Assembly (NCBI GenBank): GCA_946626535.1 | Contig: CAMOUK010000031.1 | Coordinates: forward strand, 1 to 14,935 | From: an uncultured Caryophanales bacterium | GTDB taxonomy: Bacteria; Bacillota_I; Bacilli_A; Acholeplasmatales; Anaeroplasmataceae | DNA length: 14,935 nucleotides | Direction of reading: 5' to 3' | Part shown: piece by piece, positions 7,292-14,152 of the stretch | Layout: each line of letters starts with the position of its first letter | How positions within the stretch are numbered: position 1 is the stretch's first letter | Made by a program: the position numbers and the translations under genes | Notes under the pieces: model-generated | Databases searched by the model: none | What the model was told of the DNA's origin: nothing | Seen by the model: the letters and a program-made list of their open reading frames with translations, nothing else

Positions 7292-7320
7292 TTGCATAAA
7301 TAAATTAAATTTAATATACT
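7292..7320 (+). promoter_or_regulatory. Promoter of folT
   Basis: TTGCAT (7292-7297), a 17-bp spacer and TATACT (7315-7320). The predicted start near 7327 is a few bases before the THF aptamer, which is where a riboswitch promoter should be. Confidence 0.75.
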
Positions 7321-7329
7321 TAATATCAA

Positions 7330-7420
7330 ACAGAGTAGCAAAATCGCGTTAAGTGCTATATCATGGGAAGTTGGATATAGACGAACACATATTGTGGCGG
7401 TGGTTTTGTGCGTCCGCTGT
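7330..7420 (+). promoter_or_regulatory. THF (tetrahydrofolate) riboswitch aptamer
   Basis: Recognised by the conserved blocks of the THF class: GAGTAG (7333-7338), CGCGTTAAGTG (7345-7355), TGGGAAGTTG (7364-7373), ACGAA (7381-7385), GGCGG (7397-7401) and GTCCGCTGT (7412-7420). Pairings seen: P1 ACAG with CTGT (7330-7333, 7417-7420), P2 CAAAA with TTTTG (7339-7343, 7404-7408) and P3 CTATATC with GATATAG (7356-7362, 7374-7380). The class binds reduced folates and usually controls folate uptake or synthesis genes, which agrees with the folate S component downstream. Folate excess is expected to switch the gene off. Confidence 0.93.
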
Positions 7421-7440
7421 ATTAATATTTATTAATTAGT

Positions 7441-7467
7441 GGGCTCTCTATAATTGGAGGCCTTTTT
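7441..7467 (+). promoter_or_regulatory. Expression platform of the THF riboswitch (Shine-Dalgarno hairpin)
   Basis: GGCTCT (7442-7447) can pair with GGAGGCC (7456-7462) with one bulged G, burying the folT Shine-Dalgarno GGAGG (7456-7460). Five Ts (7463-7467) follow directly before the ATG, so the hairpin could also act as a weak terminator. Translational control is the simpler reading. Confidence 0.6.
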
Positions 7468-8691
7468 ATGTTGAAAAAATTCTTTAAAGCTTTATCAAAG
7501 ATAAAGGTGGTTGTTATTACCTTTATGATATTAGGATTCGGTTTAGGTTATTTAATTACGGCTTTTTTTATCAATCCTAATTTTTCTTACTATGAGATAG
7601 AGGTCAAATCTATCGAACCAAATAATTATCTAAATTATGATTATTTTAAAAAGGTAGAAGATACTATTATTTTAGATAATAAAACTGCAGAAAAGAAAAC
7701 TACCTATTATATAGTTGATCTAAAAGAATTAACTAATAATATGAAATATAGAACAAATAGTGATTCATATACTATTTTAATCGCTAAAAAAATCTTCCCT
7801 ACAGATCCTAAAAAGGATGGTACTTTAAATTTAGGTGTTAATAGATGTAAAAAATATATGAACATATTTTTAACATATAAGGTATATGATGAAAATAATA
7901 ATTTAATTGATTTAAATTTAGAATTTGTAAATCCAAATATTATTTATGAAGAGGCTGGAACTAATCCATTTTTAGTTGGTGGTTTATCAGCTTTAGGTAT
8001 GCTAATAATATTATCAATTTATGCCTTTATTATTTCTAAAAAGGAAGAAGAAAAAGTATTAGAATTTGATAATGTCAATTTATATAGAACTCCATTTCAT
8101 AAAAAGTATTGGATAGATGCTTCTAAATTTGTTAAGAAGACAAAGGATTTAGCGATAGTTTCAATATTGTTTGCGATGATGTTTGCGTGTAAATCTATTC
8201 CAATTCCATCAGGCTTTGGAAGCCTAGGTATTGGCTTAACATATTTATTTTTCTCAATTATCACAATGATATATGGACCAATATGCGGACTATTTATTGG
8301 AGCAATATCAGATATATTAGGATTTTTTATCTTCCCATCAGGAACTGGACCATTCTTTTTTGGCTATACACTTGATGCAATGCTTGCAGGCTTTACCTAT
8401 GGTATAGCATTTTATAAAACTAAGGTTACATTTTCAAAATGCTTACTTGCAAGACTATTTGTTAATATAGTTATCAACGTAATATTTGGCTCATTATGGT
8501 GGAAGATAGTTTATAACCTAGATTATCAAGCCTATATCGATTATATGAGCTTTATAAGCTTACCAAAAAATCTAATTTATTTAGTTCCTCAAAGTATCTT
8601 ATTATATATAATATTAAAGGCTGTGGCTAATCCGCTTGCTGCCTTTGGCTTAATAGATGAGGAAGTAAAAAGAAATATTCAAATTATTTAA
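7468..8691 (+). CDS. folT: Folate ECF transporter S component with extra N-terminal region
   Basis: The C-terminal part (about 226-385) is a hydrophobic six-helix S component of an energy-coupling-factor transporter. FolT-like features include SDILGFFIFPSGTGPFFFGY (281-300), RLFVNI then FGSLWW (329-345), and LPKNLIYLVPQSILLYIIL (365-383). It would bind folate outside and work with EcfA, EcfA' and EcfT, which are not in this window. The THF riboswitch supports folate as substrate. The first 200 residues are unusual: a membrane segment (11-35), about 130 polar residues probably outside the cell, a second segment (168-190) and a charged linker. Typical S components have about 170-200 residues; this one has 407. 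ATG 7468 has GGAGG seven bases upstream. No terminator follows; some transcripts may continue into the superoxide reductase gene. Confidence 0.87.
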   Translation: MLKKFFKALSKIKVVVITFMILGFGLGYLITAFFINPNFSYYEIEVKSIEPNNYLNYDYFKKVEDTIILDNKTAEKKTTYYIVDLKELTNNMKYRTNSDSYTILIAKKIFPTDPKKDGTLNLGVNRCKKYMNIFLTYKVYDENNNLIDLNLEFVNPNIIYEEAGTNPFLVGGLSALGMLIILSIYAFIISKKEEEKVLEFDNVNLYRTPFHKKYWIDASKFVKKTKDLAIVSILFAMMFACKSIPIPSGFGSLGIGLTYLFFSIITMIYGPICGLFIGAISDILGFFIFPSGTGPFFFGYTLDAMLAGFTYGIAFYKTKVTFSKCLLARLFVNIVINVIFGSLWWKIVYNLDYQAYIDYMSFISLPKNLIYLVPQSILLYIILKAVANPLAAFGLIDEEVKRNIQII

Positions 8692-8693
8692 TT

Positions 8694-8722
8694 TTGAATT
8701 CTAGTCATATATATGTTACAAT
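8694..8722 (+). promoter_or_regulatory. Promoter of the superoxide reductase gene
   Basis: TTGAAT (8694-8699), a 17-bp spacer and TACAAT (8717-8722), with TG one base upstream. The -10 falls over an upstream in-frame ATG (8713), showing that the coding region starts further down. Confidence 0.65.
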
Positions 8723-8766
8723 ATAAGTACAAGATATTCGATTCTAAAGAAAAAGAGGTAACATAT

Positions 8767-9153
8767 ATGAAGACTAGAATTTTTTTAAACAAAAAGACTA
8801 ATGAGCCTGTTTTAATTTTAGGCGGAACTCAGGCTTTAGGTGAGGATTATGTTGAGCTTAAGGCTAATACGGTAGATGCTGCAAGAGAAAAGCATGTACC
8901 AAATGTTGAATATGAGGGACATAAAGTTGTTGCCAAGGTAGGCTCTGTAAGACACCCTATGACTGATGACCATTCAATTAAGTTTATCATTTTAGAAACT
9001 AATAAAATGGCTCAAATTAAATATTTAAATATTACCGATGAGCCAGAAGCAGTTTTCATCTTAAATGATGATGAAAAGCCAGTTGCGGTATATGAATATT
9101 GTAATTTACATGGCTTATGGAAATATGAAATGAATTTCATATTGAATGAATAG
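8767..9153 (+). CDS. Superoxide reductase (desulfoferrodoxin-like) with a cysteine-free N-terminal domain
   Basis: Superoxide reductases reduce superoxide to hydrogen peroxide at a mononuclear Fe centre, protecting anaerobes during oxygen exposure. All iron ligands are visible in this 128-residue protein: His43 in EKHVP, His63 in HPM, His69 in DDH, and Cys112 and His115 in CNLHGLW. The usual Glu41 and Lys42 are also kept. Residues 1-36 align with the desulforedoxin-like domain of desulfoferrodoxin (GG at 19-20, NTVDAA at 34-39), but the four cysteines that bind its second iron are all absent, as in Treponema-type (class III) enzymes. The ATG at 8767 has GAGG eight bases upstream. It sits between folT and the SAM riboswitch and has its own promoter. 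No terminator of its own is seen; the riboswitch terminator would catch readthrough. Confidence 0.92.
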   Translation: MKTRIFLNKKTNEPVLILGGTQALGEDYVELKANTVDAAREKHVPNVEYEGHKVVAKVGSVRHPMTDDHSIKFIILETNKMAQIKYLNITDEPEAVFILNDDEKPVAVYEYCNLHGLWKYEMNFILNE

Positions 9154-9170
9154 CTAAAAAATTGTATAAT
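9142..9170 (+). promoter_or_regulatory. Promoter of the priA-fmt-metK operon
   Basis: TTGAAT (9142-9147), a 17-bp spacer and TATAAT (9165-9170). The -35 lies inside the end of the superoxide reductase gene. The predicted start near 9177 falls within the 5' strand of riboswitch helix P1. Confidence 0.75.
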
Positions 9171-9174
9171 AAAG

Positions 9175-9261
9175 AAGTCATAAAGAGAGGGTTAGAGGCA
9201 AGCTCTGTGATCCCTCAGCAACCTACACATTTGCAAGGTGCTAAAACTTGATTGATGGCTT
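9175..9261 (+). promoter_or_regulatory. SAM-I (S-box) riboswitch aptamer
   Basis: Conserved S-box blocks are present: AAAGAGAGGG (9182-9191), GTGATCCCTCAGCAACCT (9207-9224) and AAGGTGCTAAAAC (9235-9247). P1 forms from AAGTCAT (9175-9181) and ATGGCTT (9255-9261); P2 uses GAGGG with CCCTC; P3 closes around CCT and AGG. The class binds S-adenosylmethionine and turns transcription off when SAM is plentiful. The presence of metK as the last visible gene of the downstream run supports the ligand. Confidence 0.93.
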
Positions 9262-9303
9262 TTAAGTATAAAATAAAGCCATTTAATTATGGCTTATTTT
9301 TTT
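9255..9303 (+). terminator. Terminator and antiterminator of the SAM riboswitch
   Basis: Two exclusive folds are visible. Terminator: AAGCCAT (9276-9282) with ATGGCTT (9289-9295), loop TTAATT, then seven Ts (9297-9303). Antiterminator: ATGGCTTT (9255-9262), the 3' strand of P1 plus one base, with AAAGCCAT (9275-9282). SAM binding stabilises P1, frees the terminator strand and stops transcription before priA. The same hairpin ends any readthrough from folT and the superoxide reductase gene. Confidence 0.92.
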
Positions 9304-9322
9304 GTCTAAATGGAGCTTTAAA

Positions 9323-11638
9323 ATGATTACGAAGGTTATTGTTGATGTTGAATCTAAACAAGTTAATAGACCATTCGATTATATAATTCCTAAACATTTA
9401 GAGGGAATTGTTGATATTGGATATAGAGTAATTGTTCCCTTTGGTAAATTAAAAAGAAGTGGCTTTATCGTTGCAATAGATGATAAAACTGACTCCTTAA
9501 TTAGCCTAAAGGAAATAATAGATGTAGTTGATGTATTTCAAATACTATCTAGTGAATTAATTGATGTTGCAAAATATATCCACGAATATTATTTTTCATT
9601 TTATATTACAGCTTTAAAGGCTATGGTTCCAGCTGCCTTAAAGGTTAAATATAAGAAGGTCGCAATAAAGCTTAATGAGGTATCAGCTGAGGCAAAAGAT
9701 ATTTTTAAAAGAAAGGAAATATCTTTAGATTCTTTAAGTGATGATAAATTAAAAATCATCTATGAGGAAGCTAAACTAGGCAATGTTAAAATTGATACAG
9801 TATTGAAACAAAAGAAAAATACTAATTTAGTTAAATATGTTAAGTTAAATGACTTTAATAATGTATCACTTTCTAAAAGGGGTAAAGAATTAGTAGAATA
9901 TTTAGAAGAAATCAATTCTGATATAGAGCTTGATATAATTAAATCTGATTTAGGCTATTCATCATCTGTTATTGAAACCTTAAAAAATAATAAGGTTATA
10001 ACTATTTATGAAAAGGAAATCTTTAAAGAAGAAGAAAAAGAAGTTGAATATAAAAAGATAGATTTAAATGATTATCAAAAAAAGGCTATTGAAAAGATTA
10101 ATTTAAATAATTATTCAACTAATTTAATCCATGGTGTTACAGGCTCTGGTAAAACATTAATTTATATGGAATTAATTGAAAAGGTTATTAATAGAGATAA
10201 ACAAGCTATTATGCTTGTGCCTGAAATATCCTTAACACCTCAAATTACTGCCTTATTTAAGGCTAGATTTAAATCTAATATAGCTATTATTCACTCTAGA
10301 TTATCAACTAATGAAAAATATCAGGAGTGGAAAAAGATTTATTCTGGTAGTGTTAAGATAGTTGTTGGTGCTAGAAGTGCTATATTTGCTCCATTTAAAA
10401 ATTTAGGTATCATTATAATTGATGAGGAACATGATTCAAGCTATATTCAAACTAATAATCCTAAATATAATACAATTGATATTGCTAAAAAAAGAGCTAT
10501 AATTAATAACTGTCCGCTTATTCTAGGTAGTGCGACTCCTAAAATAAATGACTACTTTATGGCATTAAATGGTGATTATAACTTGATTACTTTACCTACT
10601 AGAGCTAATAAGCTACCTCTTCCTAAAATCAGAGTAGCTGATATGAGAGAGGAACTAAAAAAAGGCAATAGAAGCGTTTTGTCTGAAGATTTGAAAGAAT
10701 CTATTAAGAAATGCTATAAAGCCGGTGAGCAGTCAATTTTATTCATAAATAGACGCGGTTATTCATCATTTGTAATGTGTAGAAGCTGTGGTGAGCCAGT
10801 AAAGTGCCCACATTGCGACATCAGCTTAACATATCACTATAAGACAAATAATTTAAAATGTCATATTTGTGGATATCAAAGGCCAAATGTATCAAAGTGT
10901 GATTCATGTGGTTCTGATAAAATCAGATATGTTGGAAGCGGAACTGAAAAGATTGTTGATGAGGTAGAAAAGCTACTTCCAGAGGCAAATGTTTTAAGAG
11001 CTGATTTAGATACAGCTTCCAATTTCTTAGATTATGAAAATATTTATAATCAATTTAAAAATAAGGAAGCTCATGTTCTTGTTGGAACTCAGATGATAAC
11101 AAAGGGCTTAGATTTTGAAAATGTAACACTTGTTGGAATAGTTAATGCTGACTTAGCCTTAAATTATCCAACCTTCGATGCGACTGAGGTAGCATTTGAT
11201 TTAATTTGTCAAACATCAGGTAGATCAGGAAGAAGTAAAAAGGAAGGTAATGTTATAATTCAAACCTATAACCCAAATCACTATGTTATAAAATGTAGTT
11301 TAAATCATGATTATGATATGTTTTATAACATGGAAATAAGAAATAGAAGAATTATGAATTTGCCGCCATTTTCATCACTTATAGAAATTAAGGTTATTTC
11401 TAAAAATGCTGAGATGGCCTATAATGAAGCAAATTTAATTGTTAATAATTTAAAGAAGGTAACTAATATATCTACTATATTAGGACCAGCTGAGGATTAT
11501 GTATTTAAGAAAAATGATAATTTTACATTCCTAATTCAAATAAAGGCTTTAGATGATGAGGTTATAAATAAGATTGAAGAAATATACCCTCTATATCAAA
11601 GCAATAAGGATGTAAATATAGCAATTGAAAGGAAGTGA
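9323..11638 (+). CDS. priA: Primosomal helicase PriA
   Basis: PriA is a 3'-5' superfamily 2 DNA helicase that reloads the replisome at stalled forks. The 771-residue protein has the N-terminal DNA-binding domain (about 1-110), Walker A GVTGSGKT at 271-278, the DEEH box at 367-370, and eight zinc-binding cysteines at 486, 489, 495, 498, 513, 516, 526 and 529. The C-terminal helicase motifs follow (GTQMITKGLDFENV, QTSGRSGR). It is complete and should be active. The start at 9323 is chosen because GGAG lies seven bases before it; an earlier in-frame TTG at 9302 sits inside the terminator T-run. It is first in the SAM-controlled operon, followed after 5 nt by fmt. priA next to fmt is common in Firmicutes, but the def gene often found between them is absent. 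Confidence 0.96.
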   Translation: MITKVIVDVESKQVNRPFDYIIPKHLEGIVDIGYRVIVPFGKLKRSGFIVAIDDKTDSLISLKEIIDVVDVFQILSSELIDVAKYIHEYYFSFYITALKAMVPAALKVKYKKVAIKLNEVSAEAKDIFKRKEISLDSLSDDKLKIIYEEAKLGNVKIDTVLKQKKNTNLVKYVKLNDFNNVSLSKRGKELVEYLEEINSDIELDIIKSDLGYSSSVIETLKNNKVITIYEKEIFKEEEKEVEYKKIDLNDYQKKAIEKINLNNYSTNLIHGVTGSGKTLIYMELIEKVINRDKQAIMLVPEISLTPQITALFKARFKSNIAIIHSRLSTNEKYQEWKKIYSGSVKIVVGARSAIFAPFKNLGIIIIDEEHDSSYIQTNNPKYNTIDIAKKRAIINNCPLILGSATPKINDYFMALNGDYNLITLPTRANKLPLPKIRVADMREELKKGNRSVLSEDLKESIKKCYKAGEQSILFINRRGYSSFVMCRSCGEPVKCPHCDISLTYHYKTNNLKCHICGYQRPNVSKCDSCGSDKIRYVGSGTEKIVDEVEKLLPEANVLRADLDTASNFLDYENIYNQFKNKEAHVLVGTQMITKGLDFENVTLVGIVNADLALNYPTFDATEVAFDLICQTSGRSGRSKKEGNVIIQTYNPNHYVIKCSLNHDYDMFYNMEIRNRRIMNLPPFSSLIEIKVISKNAEMAYNEANLIVNNLKKVTNISTILGPAEDYVFKKNDNFTFLIQIKALDDEVINKIEEIYPLYQSNKDVNIAIERK

Positions 11639-11643
11639 AGCAA

Positions 11644-12558
11644 ATGAAAATATTATTTATGGGTACTCCAGAATTTTCAGTTCCTATTTTAGAAGCTTTA
11701 AATGAAAAATATGAAATTTCTTTAGTTATTAGTCAGCCTAATAGAGTAAAGAAAAAAGGCGTATTTTTAGATACACCAGTTGCTGCAAAGGCAAAGGAGC
11801 TTGGCTTAAATTTATTTCAGCCAGAGCATATAAAGGAGCATGTAGACTATATTACTAGTGTTGATGCTGATATTATAGTTACTGCAGCCTATGGACAATA
11901 TGTTCCATCAATAATCTTAAATTCATTTACAAAATGTATCAACGTTCATGGCTCTATCCTTCCAAAATATAGAGGTGGTGCACCAATTCAAAGATGCTTG
12001 ATGAATGGTGAAAAAACTACAGGCGTTACCATTATGGAAATGACTAAAAAATTAGATGCTGGAGTAATGTATGCTAAAGCATATTATGATATTTTAGAAG
12101 ATGATAATAATCAAACACTATTTAATAAATTATCTATTATAGGTAGAGATTTATTATTGGAAAATATTGAAGATATCTATAATGGTAAAAATGTAGGAGA
12201 ACCTCAAGATGAAACTTTGGCTACATATTCACCAAATATAGCTAAGGAAGAAGAAAAAATTGATTTAAATGATAAATCAATTAACATCATCAATAAAATA
12301 AGAGGCCTTGCCTATGAGCCAGGTGCTTATTTAGAGGTTGATGGTATTAAGCTAAAGGTGTTTAAGGCAAAGGAAGTTTCATGTGATACTGACTTTGAGG
12401 TTGGCTACGTTATAGATACTAAAAAAAGAATTGTTTTAAAAACCTTAGATAGCGCAATTGAGCTACTTGAGGTATTATATCCAGGTAAGAAAATTATATC
12501 TGGAAAGGAATTTTCAAATGGTCAAAAATTATTTAATTGTGGCAGTGTAATTAAATAA
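11644..12558 (+). CDS. fmt: Methionyl-tRNA formyltransferase
   Basis: Fmt transfers a formyl group from 10-formyl-THF to initiator Met-tRNA, producing the fMet used to start translation. The protein has 304 residues, a typical length. The N-terminal Rossmann-type catalytic domain starts with GTPEFS (7-12). Active-site residues are Asn100 and His102 in NVHGSILPKYRGGAP and Asp138 in KLDAGVMY, matching the Asn-His-Asp set of the family. The C-terminal tRNA-binding barrel spans about 205-304. The ATG at 11644 has AGGAAG eight bases upstream, overlapping the end of priA, so the two are probably translationally coupled. An in-frame GTG at 11635 is less likely. It consumes folate and methionine products, in line with the THF and SAM sensors nearby. 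Confidence 0.96.
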   Translation: MKILFMGTPEFSVPILEALNEKYEISLVISQPNRVKKKGVFLDTPVAAKAKELGLNLFQPEHIKEHVDYITSVDADIIVTAAYGQYVPSIILNSFTKCINVHGSILPKYRGGAPIQRCLMNGEKTTGVTIMEMTKKLDAGVMYAKAYYDILEDDNNQTLFNKLSIIGRDLLLENIEDIYNGKNVGEPQDETLATYSPNIAKEEEKIDLNDKSINIINKIRGLAYEPGAYLEVDGIKLKVFKAKEVSCDTDFEVGYVIDTKKRIVLKTLDSAIELLEVLYPGKKIISGKEFSNGQKLFNCGSVIK

Positions 12559-12599
12559 TAATTTGTGATAAAATATTTTAGGAAAAGGAGCAAAAAATT

Positions 12600-13895
12600 A
12601 TGGGTATAATAAATAAAATTAAATCTAAAATTAAAAGTAATGCTCTTTTTTCAAAGATGTTTTCTTTTGAAAGCGGAATTGATATTACTAATGATGATGA
12701 GGTTTTATATAGAAAAAATAAAGTTATTAAAAACATTATTTTCGTATCAAACTTAATTTATACATTAATATTTACGTTAATATCATTTACAGATTCATCA
12801 AACTGGATATTAACAATCATATTATTCCCTGTAACCTTTATCGTAAATAAATTCTTAAGTGATTTAATTAAAAAGGGACCTAAGGATAAGATGAGTCAAA
12901 GTATAGCTATGTATTTAGCCTGTGCCTATATGTTCTTATCTGCTGTAACTATTTATGTTAAGCTTAAATTTGGTTCTGCAGATTACTTAAAGGAAGTAGG
13001 ATATATTTTAATTTATTATTCTATGGCTATTTGTGCTTATTATCAGGATAAGAAATTGTTAAAAAATATATTCTGGATGGTACTAGCTTTACTTACAGTC
13101 CTTCATTTTACATTAACATACCCAATTATTTCATCTGAAATCGCAACAGATATTAGTAAAATAGGTGATATTTTTACGATGGATGCGATAAAGGATATAT
13201 TAATTAGAACAATTATATTTATACTTTATTGGTTAGTGCTTTATGTAAATGTATTAATGGTTAACTTCATGCAGGAGGAAAGAAAAAAGGAGCTTATCAA
13301 AAGAAGAAAGGTTCAAGAGGATTTTACCAATGTTGTTACAAAGATATTTGATGTAACACTTGATAATAGAAATTTCGACGCAGATGAAGAAAATTTAACT
13401 ATTGTTTTATCTAATATGGTTAATAAGCTAGCTCAGCTATCTAGTTTAAAGCCTGATGAATGTAAAAGAATTTATGATTATTCTAGAATTCATATAGATA
13501 AGTCAGTTCACTTCGATGAACAAAACTTTGAAAATGAAGATGAGAAATTTGAAGCCTTAAGAAGTGAAACAGAATTAGGCTCTAGATTAATTTCTAGACT
13601 TCAGCTAAAAAGAGAATGTGAGGATATCATAAGAAAGACATTTGAAAAGGCTGTTGATGAAGCATTTGTTAGAAGAATAAAGGCAACAATTAAGGATGAT
13701 GTTGATGCTCAAATCATCTTAATTTGTGATATTTATGTAACAATGCGTGCTATTAAATCATATAAGAAGGCATATAGTCATTCTAAGACTATGGAATATT
13801 TTAATGATTATTATAAAGTATATTTCGATTATGAGATATTGGAGAGATTTGTTAAATTCGCTTCTGATTTCGAAGAAATATACGATAATATTTAG
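12600..13895 (+). CDS. Membrane protein with degenerate HD-GYP-like cytoplasmic domain
   Basis: This 431-residue protein has about six membrane segments (44-63, 67-83, 101-120, 133-148, 154-175 and 199-222), a basic linker (226-240) and a soluble helical domain (245-431). The end of that domain resembles the HD-GYP phosphodiesterase fold: AQIILICDIYVTMRAIKSYKKAYS (370-393) followed by FDYEILERFVKF (409-420) match the IIAVADVFDALTSxRPYRxA and FDPxxVxxF regions. The metal-binding HD, the second His motifs and the GYP loop are not recognisable: the expected LHDIGK region reads IHIDKS (297-302). Catalysis of c-di-GMP hydrolysis is therefore unlikely; a sensing or scaffolding role is inferred. ATG 12600 has AAGGAG nine bases upstream. 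The 41-nt gap after fmt shows no terminator, only a weak possible -10 (TAAAAT, 12569-12574). It is fourth from the window's end in the SAM-controlled run's order, followed after 11 nt by the TSCPD gene. Confidence 0.75.
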   Translation: MGIINKIKSKIKSNALFSKMFSFESGIDITNDDEVLYRKNKVIKNIIFVSNLIYTLIFTLISFTDSSNWILTIILFPVTFIVNKFLSDLIKKGPKDKMSQSIAMYLACAYMFLSAVTIYVKLKFGSADYLKEVGYILIYYSMAICAYYQDKKLLKNIFWMVLALLTVLHFTLTYPIISSEIATDISKIGDIFTMDAIKDILIRTIIFILYWLVLYVNVLMVNFMQEERKKELIKRRKVQEDFTNVVTKIFDVTLDNRNFDADEENLTIVLSNMVNKLAQLSSLKPDECKRIYDYSRIHIDKSVHFDEQNFENEDEKFEALRSETELGSRLISRLQLKRECEDIIRKTFEKAVDEAFVRRIKATIKDDVDAQIILICDIYVTMRAIKSYKKAYSHSKTMEYFNDYYKVYFDYEILERFVKFASDFEEIYDNI

Positions 13896-13906
13896 GGGAG
13901 ATTAGT

Positions 13907-14152
13907 ATGGATTATACTTATAATACAGTAGGTACTTGTTCAAAAAAAATTAATTTTAGTATTGAAAATGGTAAGCTACATAATGTAGAATTTATAGCTG
14001 GCTGTCCAGGAAACCTAAAGGCTATTTCTAAGCTTGTTGAAGGAATGGACGCTACAAAGGTTATTGAAATATTAGAGGGCAATACCTGCGGAATGAAAAA
14101 GACAAGCTGTGCTGATCAGCTTGCTAAAGCAATTAAGGAGGCAATAAAATGA
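13907..14152 (+). CDS. Small TSCPD-domain protein with four cysteines (TIGR03905-like)
   Basis: This 81-residue soluble protein belongs to the small TSCPD family: it begins with Y-N-TVGTCS, has AGCPGN near the middle, and ends with the family motif in the form TSCADQLA. Four cysteines (11, 33, 61 and 68) are placed as expected for a metal site. A similar domain occurs at the C-terminus of some class II ribonucleotide reductases, but the stand-alone proteins have no proven function that I know of. AGGGGAG (13894-13900) overlaps the stop codon of the preceding gene and lies six bases before the ATG. Its TGA overlaps the metK ATG (ATGA), so the two are translationally coupled. A metal-binding or redox role is only an inference. 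Confidence 0.88.
   Translation: MDYTYNTVGTCSKKINFSIENGKLHNVEFIAGCPGNLKAISKLVEGMDATKVIEILEGNTCGMKKTSCADQLAKAIKEAIK

Noticed and set aside
8713..8766. An 18-codon N-terminal extension of the superoxide reductase
   Set aside because: The upstream ATG falls on the -10 of the gene's promoter and lacks a ribosome binding site; family N-termini fit the ATG at 8767.
8692..8766. A terminator between folT and the superoxide reductase gene
   Set aside because: No GC-bearing stem with a T-run is present; only AT-rich sequence and a promoter.
9302..9322. A TTG start giving PriA seven more residues
   Set aside because: It lies in the T-run of the riboswitch terminator, with no ribosome binding site; GGAG precedes the ATG at 9323.
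12536..12574. Internal promoter between fmt and the HD-GYP-like gene
   Set aside because: An extended -10 (TAAAAT at 12569-12574) is present, but the only 17-bp -35 is TGTAAT; such sequences are common in AT-rich DNA, so it was not listed as a feature.
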